Below are positions 1 through 8,529 of a DNA stretch of 64,000 bases, one piece after another. The DNA comes from Gemmatimonadota bacterium. Its GTDB lineage: Bacteria > JBHIER01 > G020348925. Both the position numbers and the translations under genes were made by a program. The notes below the pieces were generated by a model. It was given only the letters and a program-made list of their open reading frames with translations. It had not been told where the DNA came from and made no database searches. The stretch covers positions 4,490,241 through 4,554,240 of the forward strand of contig CP070758.1 in NCBI GenBank assembly GCA_020348925.1. Reading direction: 5' to 3'. The first letter of the stretch is position 1. Each line of letters opens with the position of its first letter.

Positions 1-775
1 GTTCACCGAACCACGAAGCGCCTCTTTTTGATATTTCCTCTTTCGGGACAATTTTTGTGTTGTCCGTGGCCAAAGCAGTCAGAAACGTTGGGGAGGGTTC
101 GCTCAGGACAATTTCCAGGGTAGAGGTATCCAATGCCTTCAACCCTCTGATCTCCTTTGATTGTTTCAAAGAGTATTCTTCCGCTCCGTCGATCTCATTT
201 AAATAATCCCGAGCGATGCTCACAGCAGGCAGAGACGGATCAAAAATTCGGGTGAACGAGTAAACGCAATCGTCAGCACTGAGCTCCTGACCGTTCTGGA
301 AAGTAACCCCTTTTCTCAATATGAACGTATACGTCTTTCTGTCCGGAGATACGATCCATTCTTTGGCAATGGCAGGGACCGGCCGGAGGTTTCCGTCGAA
401 TGTGAGCAATCCGTCGAAGTTCTGATTTGTTATGGAGCTCTCGTATATATCATCGATGAAAATGGGATCGAGAATTTGAGGACTGTACAGAGCCATGCGA
501 AAGATGCCTTCGTATGTTGGATGTTCCTCAAGAGCTCTTCTCTGCTCCGAACGATTTTTCCCACAAGCAAAAGAGCCACCGAGACAAAAGATGGTGAGTA
601 GGATGAGTGTGTATGTTCGCTCCTTCCGAGGTAATATCGTAACTTTCAGGCTCCATTCTTTTCGAACAGGTTGGAAGAGGGAGCAGATTGTTATTCCTCT
701 GGACTTACGAATCTGACATCGTAGCTTCATGGCCATTGTTTTCAGGGAACACAGTTCATCATCAAGAAGGGACAT
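1..775 (-). CDS. Oligopeptide-binding lipoprotein (SBP_bac_5), 3' end off window
   Basis: Periplasmic substrate-binding protein of an ABC peptide transporter, family SBP_bac_5. It has no stop inside the window, so only about 258 N-terminal residues are visible. I translated it from the reverse strand. A hydrophobic stretch ends in a lipobox-like FACGKN, followed by the family's hallmark N-terminal pattern: a 'P.T.DP' type segment (SPQILDPIF), then NFDGLLTF, LRPVPAIAKEW, and YTFILRKGVTFQNG with SADDCVYSF. The start at 775 is chosen because AGGAGG lies 7 nt upstream. This start overlaps the end of the upstream regulator gene by 14 nt, so the two are probably translationally coupled. The N-terminal leader before the hydrophobic segment is unusually long (about 50 residues); internal ATGs at 736 or 730 would shorten it but lack a good SD. 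Transport of peptides is known for the family; the exact ligand is not visible. Confidence 0.88.
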   Translation of the reverse strand, partial: MSLLDDELCSLKTMAMKLRCQIRKSRGITICSLFQPVRKEWSLKVTILPRKERTYTLILLTIFCLGGSFACGKNRSEQRRALEEHPTYEGIFRMALYSPQILDPIFIDDIYESSITNQNFDGLLTFDGNLRPVPAIAKEWIVSPDRKTYTFILRKGVTFQNGQELSADDCVYSFTRIFDPSLPAVSIARDYLNEIDGAEEYSLKQSKEIRGLKALDTSTLEIVLSEPSPTFLTALATDNTKIVPKEEISKRGASWFGE

Positions 776-1403
776 CTTCCTTCCTCCTGGTGAGCCCAAG
801 TAACTTCTTTACCTGAAACTTGAGCTCCTCTAACCGTATTGGTTTCGAGAGACATTGGTCCGCCCCAGAATCCAACATCTTTTTCATATATCCCTTCTCG
901 ATAAAGCCGGTGACTCCAAGAATTTTAATAGTCGCTGTGTCGGGATTTGATTTAATCTGACGACACACCTCAAATCCATTCATCTTTGGCATTTTGATAT
1001 CTAAGATGATGAGGTCCGGTTTAAACATCGCAACCTGCCGTCCGGCTTCATATCCGTCGCCGGCGGAAGCAAAATCGTAATTCTTATTGTCCTCTTTCAG
1101 AGTTTTCGTTATGATGTCCACGATTTCCGGTTCATCATCGACGACCAGTATTTTTTTTTGGGGATCCGAAAAAAAGAGCTCATCGATGGGCATGTTATAG
1201 CGCCGAAGAAAATTTTTAAACTCCTTCTGAGGAATGCGATTGTGGCCACCAGGAGTTGCATAGGCATTCAACTTGCCATCTTTTATCCATTTGATAACTC
1301 CCGCGTGCGTCACGTGGCAGTATCGAGCGATTTCGCCGGTCGTGAGTGGTTTTTTGTCTGCCATGTTCACTGCGACTCCATTTTTCCTCTGATGAAAAGT
1401 CAT
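762..1403 (-). CDS. HTH (MerR/excisionase-type) response regulator
   Basis: A 213-residue fusion. Residues about 18-70 form a MerR/excisionase-like helix-turn-helix (TTGEIARYCHVTHAGVIKWI, then GGHNR, typical of the wing). Residues about 84-205 are a CheY-like receiver with the acidic pair in VVDDEPE, the phospho-acceptor Asp in LIILDIKMP, the Thr of GVTGF and the Lys of LSKPI. It should bind DNA under control of an unseen histidine kinase. No kinase gene is adjacent. Its product overlaps the start of the peptide-binding lipoprotein gene, suggesting that it controls or is co-expressed with peptide uptake. The ATG at 1403 has no SD. GTG at 1370 (GGAG 5 nt upstream) or ATG at 1364 are likelier starts and remove only 11-13 residues before the HTH. 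Domain assignment is secure; the regulated targets are inferred. Confidence 0.9.
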   Translation of the reverse strand: MTFHQRKNGVAVNMADKKPLTTGEIARYCHVTHAGVIKWIKDGKLNAYATPGGHNRIPQKEFKNFLRRYNMPIDELFFSDPQKKILVVDDEPEIVDIITKTLKEDNKNYDFASAGDGYEAGRQVAMFKPDLIILDIKMPKMNGFEVCRQIKSNPDTATIKILGVTGFIEKGYMKKMLDSGADQCLSKPIRLEELKFQVKKLLGLTRRKEDVPS

Positions 1404-1445
1404 TGTTGAAAAAATTAAAAAAGTTAATAATATTTACAATGTTTA

Positions 1446-1474
1446 AATTTAATATGCTTGAATGCCTTTGTCAA
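1446..1474 (-). promoter_or_regulatory. Sigma70-type promoter for the HTH-receiver gene
   Basis: On the minus strand TTGACA (1474-1469) is followed by a 17-nt spacer and TAAATT (1451-1446). This places transcription start near 1438, about 35 nt before the 1403 ATG. The same -35/spacer/-10 arrangement recurs at yicC. Confidence 0.5.
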
Positions 1475-1954
1475 GTGAAATATTCTCGTTTTTCTCATAA
1501 TGATAATCATTTCCATCGATCCGTGCGGTTGTGAGATTGACCCAATCGTGATGTTTTCGGATGCTGCCAGCTCCCTTTGATGCCTCTGATCCATTTTCGA
1601 GTTGTTGAATTTCCTTAGATTTAACTTTATAATAATGCTTTAACTGCTTTTAGTATAATTTTTTATTAAATTTTAGTTTTTTCGAATATGCGGTTTTTCT
1701 CACCTGGTTAAAAATATCCTTTGCGAAACAGTAGTCCCCTCACTGTATGCGGGGAGTGGTTCAGTGGGTGGTCAATGGTGCCGAGATATTGGATGTGACG
1801 AAAGTGTTGGGACCAACCGGTTTTAAGTTCCCGGAAAGGGGGATCTGTCTCGGAAAAGACGTGAACGAATTTTTCTTGATTCTTCATGATGTTTCTTTTA
1901 GTTTTGCATGAAGTTCTAACTTGTTTTTTCTATCGCTCTTAGGAGCAAGATGCT
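1475..1954. other. AT-rich divergent intergenic region
   Basis: About 480 bases between the minus-strand regulator promoter and tamB. The first 250 bases are AT-rich. From 1747 to 1911 a 54-codon reading frame exists, but it has no Shine-Dalgarno and resembles no family I know. The tamB ribosome-binding site (AGGAG, 9 nt before the ATG) lies at the right end. No convincing terminator, RNA gene or repeat was seen. Confidence 0.4.
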
Positions 1955-4900
1955 ATGAGAAAGAAGGTTCGCAAAGTTTTTTGGATAGGATTTTCAGGAG
2001 GGCTCATTCTCCTGATTCTCATATATGTCATGATGAGTCACACGAATCTCCCAGCGAAGGGATTCACTCAGCTCATGAATCGCACCATCGCTCAGAAACT
2101 GCGATTCGAAGTCTCGGTCGGTGAGGTGAAAGGGGATTTATTCAATGGACTTAACCTATCCGATATCGCTTTATACTCTCTTGAGAATCAGAGAAAAAAG
2201 AGAGTTGTGCATATAGCTGAGATGAGGTTGCGGTATCATTTAAAGGACATTTTAGGCAGGAGGCCTCTCTTCAGCGAGATACAGCTTATCGAGCCAAATT
2301 TCAATATTGATGCTTCGATTCAACAACATTTTTCCAGTGGCTCGCAAAGAGAAACGGGCCAAAATGACAGTGCGGGGTCCGATCCCCTGTTCAAGGTAGA
2401 ACATCTTGAGATGCACGAAGGGATATTTTCATACAGTGCGACAACCGGGGGCAGTATTACTTTGTACAATATGTATCTCAAAGGGGGAGTACAATACCAA
2501 GGGAAAACTGTTTCAGCACGTTTGGAATCCGGTCGTTTCTATTGGATTGAAAAGGATGTACACGTGGACGAAATGGAGTTGGATGCCGCCTTGGTAGGCG
2601 ATACGCTCACAGCGGATCGGTTTCTCATTGCGACAACACAGTCGTTTGTGCAGGGGGGGGGAAGGATAGATGGTTTTCACCCTCCGAAGCTCAACGTGCA
2701 GCTTCGTCAGAGTAACGTATCCCTTGACGAGGTGAGTCGAATTTTGGGACTTCAACAAGGTGATCTTACGGGTAGTGTCGTTATAGATGCGACGTTTTCA
2801 GGGGAGCCCAGCACCCTTCGCATTCAGACCGAAGGTCAGGGCACACTTCAAAACTATTCCTTCGATCGCTTTGGAGTGGACGTGATATTCGCCGGAAAAG
2901 AGCTCGATTTCTCCCACTTTGAGCTGCACTCTGGCGGGACATGTGTCTCCGGTTCCGCCTCTGTTTCCCTTGGTGTATTGAAGAAATACAGGGGTGACGT
3001 AGCCTTTGAGCACCTCAATGTATCTGCCATAGAACATTTGGATGTGGACTCAGATCTCAATGGTTCCATTTTCGTCACAGGTCAGGGATTCTCGCAGGAG
3101 ACATTTGGGCTCTCTGCAGATCTTCACTTGCTGGAAAGTACTCTCGACGGTTTCCATTTCGATCGGTGTGTCGGCAGGTGTTCTGTTTCAATTGAAATGG
3201 TATCTACCGAGGGACCGTTAACCCTTCACCTCGGAGAGACGTCAGTGGCAATTGCAGGAGGGGTGACCTTTGACGGTATGATAGAAGCTCAGGGTGAAAT
3301 TTCCGTCGTGAACCTCGAGGAGCTCACGAGAATGTTTCAGCTCCCTGTCCATAAAGGGCAAGCCAAAGCGACGGTTCAACTCTCGGGGATCCTCTCCGAT
3401 CCGGACGTCCGAGGCGAACTGTCGATAGATAGCTTAACCAACGCAGCTTATTCAGCTGAGCGTTGTTTTGGTCGGATTCATTTAAGGAATGTCATTAAGG
3501 GGTTCCATGGTTCCGCCGATCTTCGAGGAAGAAACGGCCACGTTGGAAGGATACCTGTTTCAACCTTCGAGACCTTGCTCTCCTTTTCTGGTTCGACAGT
3601 TCACATCGACTCATTAACTGCAGCAAACAATGAGACCGATATAACGGCGAAAGGGACGTTTCAGACTGCTGATGGGATTCAAAGATTGAATATGACTCAA
3701 ACGGTGGTGCGATTTCGGAATTACACAATAACCAATGCGGATACCGCTCGTCTCTCTCTTGGACATGACGGGAGTATTTTGGGCCGCGGTCGTTATACCG
3801 TAGGGGAGGGAGATTTCGACATTTCCTTGTCTGTGGATTCCGAGGGGAGCATCGAAGGGGAGCTCGCCTTGCGTTCGGTGGACCTTTTTCCCATCGTTGA
3901 GACATTTCGAATCGCCAAGGATATTCATGGAATTGCAGATGGACGGTTGACAATGCGGGGGAACCTCAAGGATCCTCAAAGCGACGTTGCGCTCACGGTA
4001 CGAAGAGGCCTTTTTGCTTCGATACCTTTTGATTCATTGATGTGTGATGTTCACTACGATGAAGAAAAGCTGGAAATTGAAGCGTTGAATCTCTTCGATC
4101 GGGACAGAAATGTTTTACGATGTCACGGTTTCTTATCACTTCGACTGTCGTTTTCCGGTGAACAGTTCTTTTCTGTGCTGCCTGATGAAGAGGTTTCCGT
4201 TTCTCTCCATTTTGAAGATTTTGATCTGCAACCGTTCTCGTCGCTTACCCTTTTACCGAAACCGTTGAGCGGATTGTGCAGTGGTGCAATGGATCTTGGG
4301 AGATGCTTGAGGGAGCCGACGATGGGTCTCGATGTGCTCATCCGCGATGCCCGATACGACATCCTTCAATTTGGTGATGTGCGAGCGAAGTTTCAGTACG
4401 ATGCGGGATTGCTGAAAGTTCTCTTTCTCGAAGCATCTCATGAGGGGACAGAATACGCCTCTACAGGAGTCATTCCTCTGAACCTGTCGTGGCCTTTCAA
4501 TGAAACCCTCTTTCCTCGCGAAGATATGGATTTCAATTTTGGCATGGCTGGGAAAATACCTTTCAGCCTTATCCCTTTGCTGACACGCAGAGTTGAAAAT
4601 CTCTCGGGAGACATTGATCTCCGGTTCTCTGTGCATGGACATTTCAGAAAACCAGTCTTAAACGGTCATCTCTCCTTGGAGAAGGGCAGGCTTCAACTTT
4701 CCTATCTTGAAAATCCGATAACGGACCTCGAGGTGGCGCTCACGGTGGCCGATACCCTTCTTTCTCTTCACCGTTGTGTGGGAAGAATGGGCGAGGGGGA
4801 CATTGAAAAAAGGGGGGTTTTCGATTCGCTTCTTCGGCTGTTCACATTTCGAAAACGTGGTGACGGGGGACAGGTCTCACTCCGGGGAACACTTAATTTT

Positions 4901-5878
4901 GCGAACCTGGATCAGATACGGTACGATCTCATCTGTGAGGGAAATGCCATCTTTCTGCGACCACTGAGAAAGGGTATCGATGTGCTTGTTGACGCCGATG
5001 TTCGGTTGGCTGGAGTGAAATATCCCCACCTTTCGGGAGATATAGTTGTTACTCAGGGTCTGGTTCGAGAGGCCTTTAAATCCAGAGATCAAGTCGAACC
5101 CGAACCTCAGACTTCAGAGGCCCAGAAAATGGGTCCGAGCCTGGATCTTAATATCCGCATCCCTGGCAATTTTCAAATTGAAGGGAGTGATTATATTCAG
5201 GAGTTGACCTTGGAACTCAAAGGCGACCTCCAGATTGTCAAAGCACGGACCGGCCCGGAATTTCAATTCTTCGGAAACGCTGAGACCATCCGCGGAAAAT
5301 ATCGCATCTATGGGAACCTGTTTCGAATTACCCAAGGAACCGTGAGTTTCAGCGGAATCTCGGAAATCAACCCACTGCTCAATATCGAGGCCGAAACGAG
5401 AGTGGGAAGAGAACCTATCTATTTGAATCTGACCGGAACGTTATTACAGCCTGAGGTGAAACTGTGGTCTCAGTCCGGGTATTCGGAAAAGGACATTATT
5501 ACGTTGCTGACACTGGGAGCGACCACTGCTGCGGTCGATACGGTGGGGGTTTCCGATGCCTTCGAGTCGAAAGCGACCAACGTCCTGGGAAGTCTTATCG
5601 AGGGCGAACTGGCCCGCCGGGCACGGCGGGGACTTGGAGTGGACACATTTGAAATAACGAGCGGCTCAACTTCTCAACTCACTCCGGACGAAACCGAAGT
5701 CACAGTCGGTAAATACCTTTCGGACAGGGTGTACCTTGAATACTCGCGCCGCTTGGCGGCGGAGAGTGAGCAGGAGGTTGAATTGGAGTATCGTTTGAAT
5801 CGACACCTTTCTTTTCTCGGAACGCGCGATCGACGAGGACTCTATCACCTCCAGCTGCAATTGAAAGTCGACTATTAA
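1955..5878 (+). CDS. tamB: TamB-family translocation/assembly protein (DUF490)
   Basis: A 1307-residue AsmA/TamB-like bridge protein that links the inner membrane to the outer membrane and works with an Omp85 partner in outer-membrane protein or lipid transfer. One N-terminal membrane anchor (residues about 9-27) is followed by a long beta-rich region built of repeating short strands. The conserved C-terminal DUF490 block is at about 1000-1307, with GKYRIYGNLF, ITQGTVSFSG, NPLLNIEAET, a GYSEKDIITLLTLG segment and an ending in alternating beta residues (LQLQLKVDY), as expected for a C-terminus that docks to a barrel. Length is close to E. coli TamB (about 1260). AGGAG precedes the ATG by 9 nt. 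The stop is 3 nt before the downstream Omp85 gene, so the two form an operon and a functional pair. Confidence 0.93.
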   Translation: MRKKVRKVFWIGFSGGLILLILIYVMMSHTNLPAKGFTQLMNRTIAQKLRFEVSVGEVKGDLFNGLNLSDIALYSLENQRKKRVVHIAEMRLRYHLKDILGRRPLFSEIQLIEPNFNIDASIQQHFSSGSQRETGQNDSAGSDPLFKVEHLEMHEGIFSYSATTGGSITLYNMYLKGGVQYQGKTVSARLESGRFYWIEKDVHVDEMELDAALVGDTLTADRFLIATTQSFVQGGGRIDGFHPPKLNVQLRQSNVSLDEVSRILGLQQGDLTGSVVIDATFSGEPSTLRIQTEGQGTLQNYSFDRFGVDVIFAGKELDFSHFELHSGGTCVSGSASVSLGVLKKYRGDVAFEHLNVSAIEHLDVDSDLNGSIFVTGQGFSQETFGLSADLHLLESTLDGFHFDRCVGRCSVSIEMVSTEGPLTLHLGETSVAIAGGVTFDGMIEAQGEISVVNLEELTRMFQLPVHKGQAKATVQLSGILSDPDVRGELSIDSLTNAAYSAERCFGRIHLRNVIKGFHGSADLRGRNGHVGRIPVSTFETLLSFSGSTVHIDSLTAANNETDITAKGTFQTADGIQRLNMTQTVVRFRNYTITNADTARLSLGHDGSILGRGRYTVGEGDFDISLSVDSEGSIEGELALRSVDLFPIVETFRIAKDIHGIADGRLTMRGNLKDPQSDVALTVRRGLFASIPFDSLMCDVHYDEEKLEIEALNLFDRDRNVLRCHGFLSLRLSFSGEQFFSVLPDEEVSVSLHFEDFDLQPFSSLTLLPKPLSGLCSGAMDLGRCLREPTMGLDVLIRDARYDILQFGDVRAKFQYDAGLLKVLFLEASHEGTEYASTGVIPLNLSWPFNETLFPREDMDFNFGMAGKIPFSLIPLLTRRVENLSGDIDLRFSVHGHFRKPVLNGHLSLEKGRLQLSYLENPITDLEVALTVADTLLSLHRCVGRMGEGDIEKRGVFDSLLRLFTFRKRGDGGQVSLRGTLNFANLDQIRYDLICEGNAIFLRPLRKGIDVLVDADVRLAGVKYPHLSGDIVVTQGLVREAFKSRDQVEPEPQTSEAQKMGPSLDLNIRIPGNFQIEGSDYIQELTLELKGDLQIVKARTGPEFQFFGNAETIRGKYRIYGNLFRITQGTVSFSGISEINPLLNIEAETRVGREPIYLNLTGTLLQPEVKLWSQSGYSEKDIITLLTLGATTAAVDTVGVSDAFESKATNVLGSLIEGELARRARRGLGVDTFEITSGSTSQLTPDETEVTVGKYLSDRVYLEYSRRLAAESEQEVELEYRLNRHLSFLGTRDRRGLYHLQLQLKVDY

Positions 5879-5881
5879 CAC

Positions 5882-7780
5882 ATGTCTCTTCAAAACAACA
5901 ACGTGCGAACCGTCATCTTTCGTTATATCCGCTCGAAGGTGCGGACCGTTATTGGACCATGTTTTCTGTTTGTTCTTCTGAATTCCGCCATACTGTGGGG
6001 TTGGCAGGATGAACCGATGCAACCCTCCCAGTTGAAAATTGGAGCGATTCAATTTCAAGGGAATTCCCATTTTTCTTCGAGGGTACTGAAGGGCAAGATG
6101 CGCACGAAAGAATCGAGCGTTCTCCGCCTTCGGGCTTCATCCCGGTTCGACGAGTCGATACTCCAGCAGGACATCGGTTTCTTAGAGGCATTCTACCACA
6201 AGCACGGATTTCTCGAATGTACCATCTCAAAAGAGGTGAACAGCATCCATCAGGGGAAAGCATTCATTACAATTATCGTTCAGGAAGCAACTCAGACGAT
6301 GGTCTCGAAGGTTGCGATCTCCGGACTCCAGTCTTTGTCACCTCTTTCCGTCATACAACGTTTGGCAAACGATATCGGTCTGACCGAAGACACCCCGTTG
6401 GATATATCAAAGCTGACAGGAGCCGAAACGATCATCAGAAATGAGCTGGCGAACAATGGCTATCCTTTTGCTACGGTGACGAGTCGGTTCACAAGGGAGG
6501 GGGACCAGGCCGAAGTCCATTTTCATGTGACCCAAGGACCACTCGTTCACATAGGCACCATCTCTTACCGAGGATATCGTCAGTCTCAGATTTTCATCAT
6601 CCGCAGGGAACTGTTGTTTCACCGTGGGGATCGTTTTGACCGGGACAAACTCATTGAAAGCCAACTGCGAATCTACAGCACAGGCTTGTATACGTACGTC
6701 AATATTGAACCGATAATCACTGTCGATTCTTCGGTTGTCGATATACTCGTGACTGTGGCGGAGAAAGAAAAACGATGGTTCGGCATACGCACCGGTGTCG
6801 GACAACAGGAAGAATTGGACTTAACTTTGGACGGTTACGGTGTCTGGGGTCACAGGAACATGTTCGGCACAGGACGAAGGGTCAGTCTGAGCGCCGGAGG
6901 GTCAGCCAATGTGCGCACAAAAAGTCTTCTCAGCAATGAGTACAAGATGAGTTATACCGAACCATGGGTGTTGAACACCCGCACTCCGCTGACCGTTGAT
7001 ATATACTTTCGAAGATTCACTTGGGAATTGTATACACTTGAAGAGTTCGGCGGGGACGTCTCCGTGAGTCACGAGTTTCCCCAGAAGCTCAAGACCCGGG
7101 TGGCTTTTGTGTACAAGCGGGCGGATGTCTTCGACGTTCCCAAAGAATTGGAACCGGATATTCTCGGTCAGGCCGGAGTGGACATCGTTCGAAAGATCTC
7201 GTTTATGGCAGAACGGGATACGCGCGACCATCCGCTCTATCCGTCCCGGGGAATCCATTCGCAAGTGGTCTCGGAGTTCACCGGTGGTTTTTTGGGGGGA
7301 AACAAGGATTTCTACAAAATGGTCGCCGCATGGAGCGGTTTTCAAAAGTGGCTGCCGAAAACGGTTATCGCCGGACGGATGAAATGGGGTATGGTGAAGG
7401 AATTCGGGAAGAGCACGTACGTCCCCATCTACGATCGCTTTTTTGCCGGTGGGGCGAACACCTTGCGCGGCTACGTGGAACGACAGTTGGGCCCTCTTGA
7501 AGATGGAAAACCCATAGGAGGAAGCCTGCTCTTTCTGACCAATATTGAGTTGCGACGACAATTGTTCTGGCGATTCGGCATGACCGCTTTTTTCGACAGC
7601 GGTTACCTGTGGCGAAGCCTCGTCGATTTTCAGTGGCGCGATGTGAGAGCTTCCCTTGGTGCAGGGCTCCAGTTTTTTACCCCAGTCGGACCACTGCGTC
7701 TCGAATACGGGTATAAACTGAGAAAGGAAGAGGAGTTGAAACGGGGTGTTTTCCATCTCAGTCTCCTCTACGCGTTTTAA
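5882..7780 (+). CDS. TamA-like Omp85 outer-membrane barrel with three POTRA domains
   Basis: A 632-residue Omp85-family protein. The N-terminal signal segment is hydrophobic around residues 20-40. Three POTRA modules follow (about 50-125, 135-205, 215-295), each opening with a strand and an FxGN/ISGLxS/YRGYxQ-like turn. The remaining 330 residues are a 16-strand barrel of the bac_surface_Ag type. The conserved loop-6 motif appears as GGANTLRGY near residue 520, and the chain ends in an aromatic residue (LLYAF), the usual recognition signal for BAM. Three POTRAs and this length favour a TamA-like over a BamA role, and it directly follows tamB. A BamA paralogue function cannot be excluded. No strong SD is visible, so coupling to tamB is likely. 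Confidence 0.9.
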   Translation: MSLQNNNVRTVIFRYIRSKVRTVIGPCFLFVLLNSAILWGWQDEPMQPSQLKIGAIQFQGNSHFSSRVLKGKMRTKESSVLRLRASSRFDESILQQDIGFLEAFYHKHGFLECTISKEVNSIHQGKAFITIIVQEATQTMVSKVAISGLQSLSPLSVIQRLANDIGLTEDTPLDISKLTGAETIIRNELANNGYPFATVTSRFTREGDQAEVHFHVTQGPLVHIGTISYRGYRQSQIFIIRRELLFHRGDRFDRDKLIESQLRIYSTGLYTYVNIEPIITVDSSVVDILVTVAEKEKRWFGIRTGVGQQEELDLTLDGYGVWGHRNMFGTGRRVSLSAGGSANVRTKSLLSNEYKMSYTEPWVLNTRTPLTVDIYFRRFTWELYTLEEFGGDVSVSHEFPQKLKTRVAFVYKRADVFDVPKELEPDILGQAGVDIVRKISFMAERDTRDHPLYPSRGIHSQVVSEFTGGFLGGNKDFYKMVAAWSGFQKWLPKTVIAGRMKWGMVKEFGKSTYVPIYDRFFAGGANTLRGYVERQLGPLEDGKPIGGSLLFLTNIELRRQLFWRFGMTAFFDSGYLWRSLVDFQWRDVRASLGAGLQFFTPVGPLRLEYGYKLRKEEELKRGVFHLSLLYAF

Positions 7781-7813
7781 ATGCATCGTGTTTTCTCAAT
7801 GAAGGAGGTTCAA

Positions 7814-8506
7814 TTGTCGGTGTGGGGCAAAGAACAGAACGTGTTGCTATTGATTATAGCCCTCCTCTCCTTCTCCCTTCATTGTGGCAGCGATCCGTCT
7901 TACACAATGGATATCGGACGCTCGTTTTATCCCCTCGATCAACTTTCCTATGAACGGTTTTTCGGTCAAGATCTGCTCCGGAATAAGGCTGGCGAAACCA
8001 TTCGCCTCCGAGGTATTTATACCATAGCCGATTCGGTTTTCATAGATTTTCCCATGCTGCGGTTGTACACGGCAGGTTCAGGACTCCATTATGCACTTAT
8101 CGATACGGGGCTGAATGCGCAAGACGGAGACCTGGTTGAGGTCGAGGGTACGGTTGTTCGTAAGACGATTCGATTGAAAGGGACCAAGGTGACGTACAAG
8201 GAGGAGTTGCTGAGTTCTGATGCATTCAGGATCCTCCATCCGTCGCATAAAATAAAAAGCAGAGTGCAAAGGGAATATTCCAAAATAAGAGATGAGCTCC
8301 AGGAAAGAATCACCCCGGAGGGGTCCAATTTAATTCTCTCGGAAAACCCGCGGTGGTTCGTCGTCTGGTCGGAGACGGATGACATGTATATCGTGAGTGG
8401 CAGATTCATCGATCTCATGTATCAAGCGGAAGTCGATTTTGTCTTTTGTGGATCAAAACAGACCTTGACGGACGTCTATGCCGTTGAATGGTTCAAAGGT
8501 GAATGA
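7814..8506 (+). CDS. Small lipoprotein of unknown function
   Basis: I do not recognise the family. The product (230 residues from this start) has a short basic N-terminus, a hydrophobic segment and a lipobox-like LHCG, so it is probably an acylated lipoprotein facing the periplasm or outer membrane. The mature part is rich in beta-forming stretches, with a segment around LIDTGLNAQDGDLVEVEGTV that is reminiscent of an OB-fold; that is only an impression. I prefer the TTG at 7814 because GGAGG lies 5 nt upstream. The longer frame from ATG 7781 adds 11 residues and abuts the Omp85 stop. It sits in the tamB-omp85 operon and its end overlaps the raw frame of the carboxypeptidase gene. Confidence 0.72.
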   Translation: MSVWGKEQNVLLLIIALLSFSLHCGSDPSYTMDIGRSFYPLDQLSYERFFGQDLLRNKAGETIRLRGIYTIADSVFIDFPMLRLYTAGSGLHYALIDTGLNAQDGDLVEVEGTVVRKTIRLKGTKVTYKEELLSSDAFRILHPSHKIKSRVQREYSKIRDELQERITPEGSNLILSENPRWFVVWSETDDMYIVSGRFIDLMYQAEVDFVFCGSKQTLTDVYAVEWFKGE

Positions 8507-8529
8507 TATGTTTCGAAAGGGGAGAAGAC

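Noticed and set aside
1747-1911. 54-codon open frame upstream of tamB
   Set aside because: No Shine-Dalgarno, no recognisable domain, AT-rich setting; length is within chance expectation.
5666-6805. Long minus-strand frames antisense to tamB and the Omp85 gene
   Set aside because: They are shadows of strong plus-strand coding; no SD, no domain.
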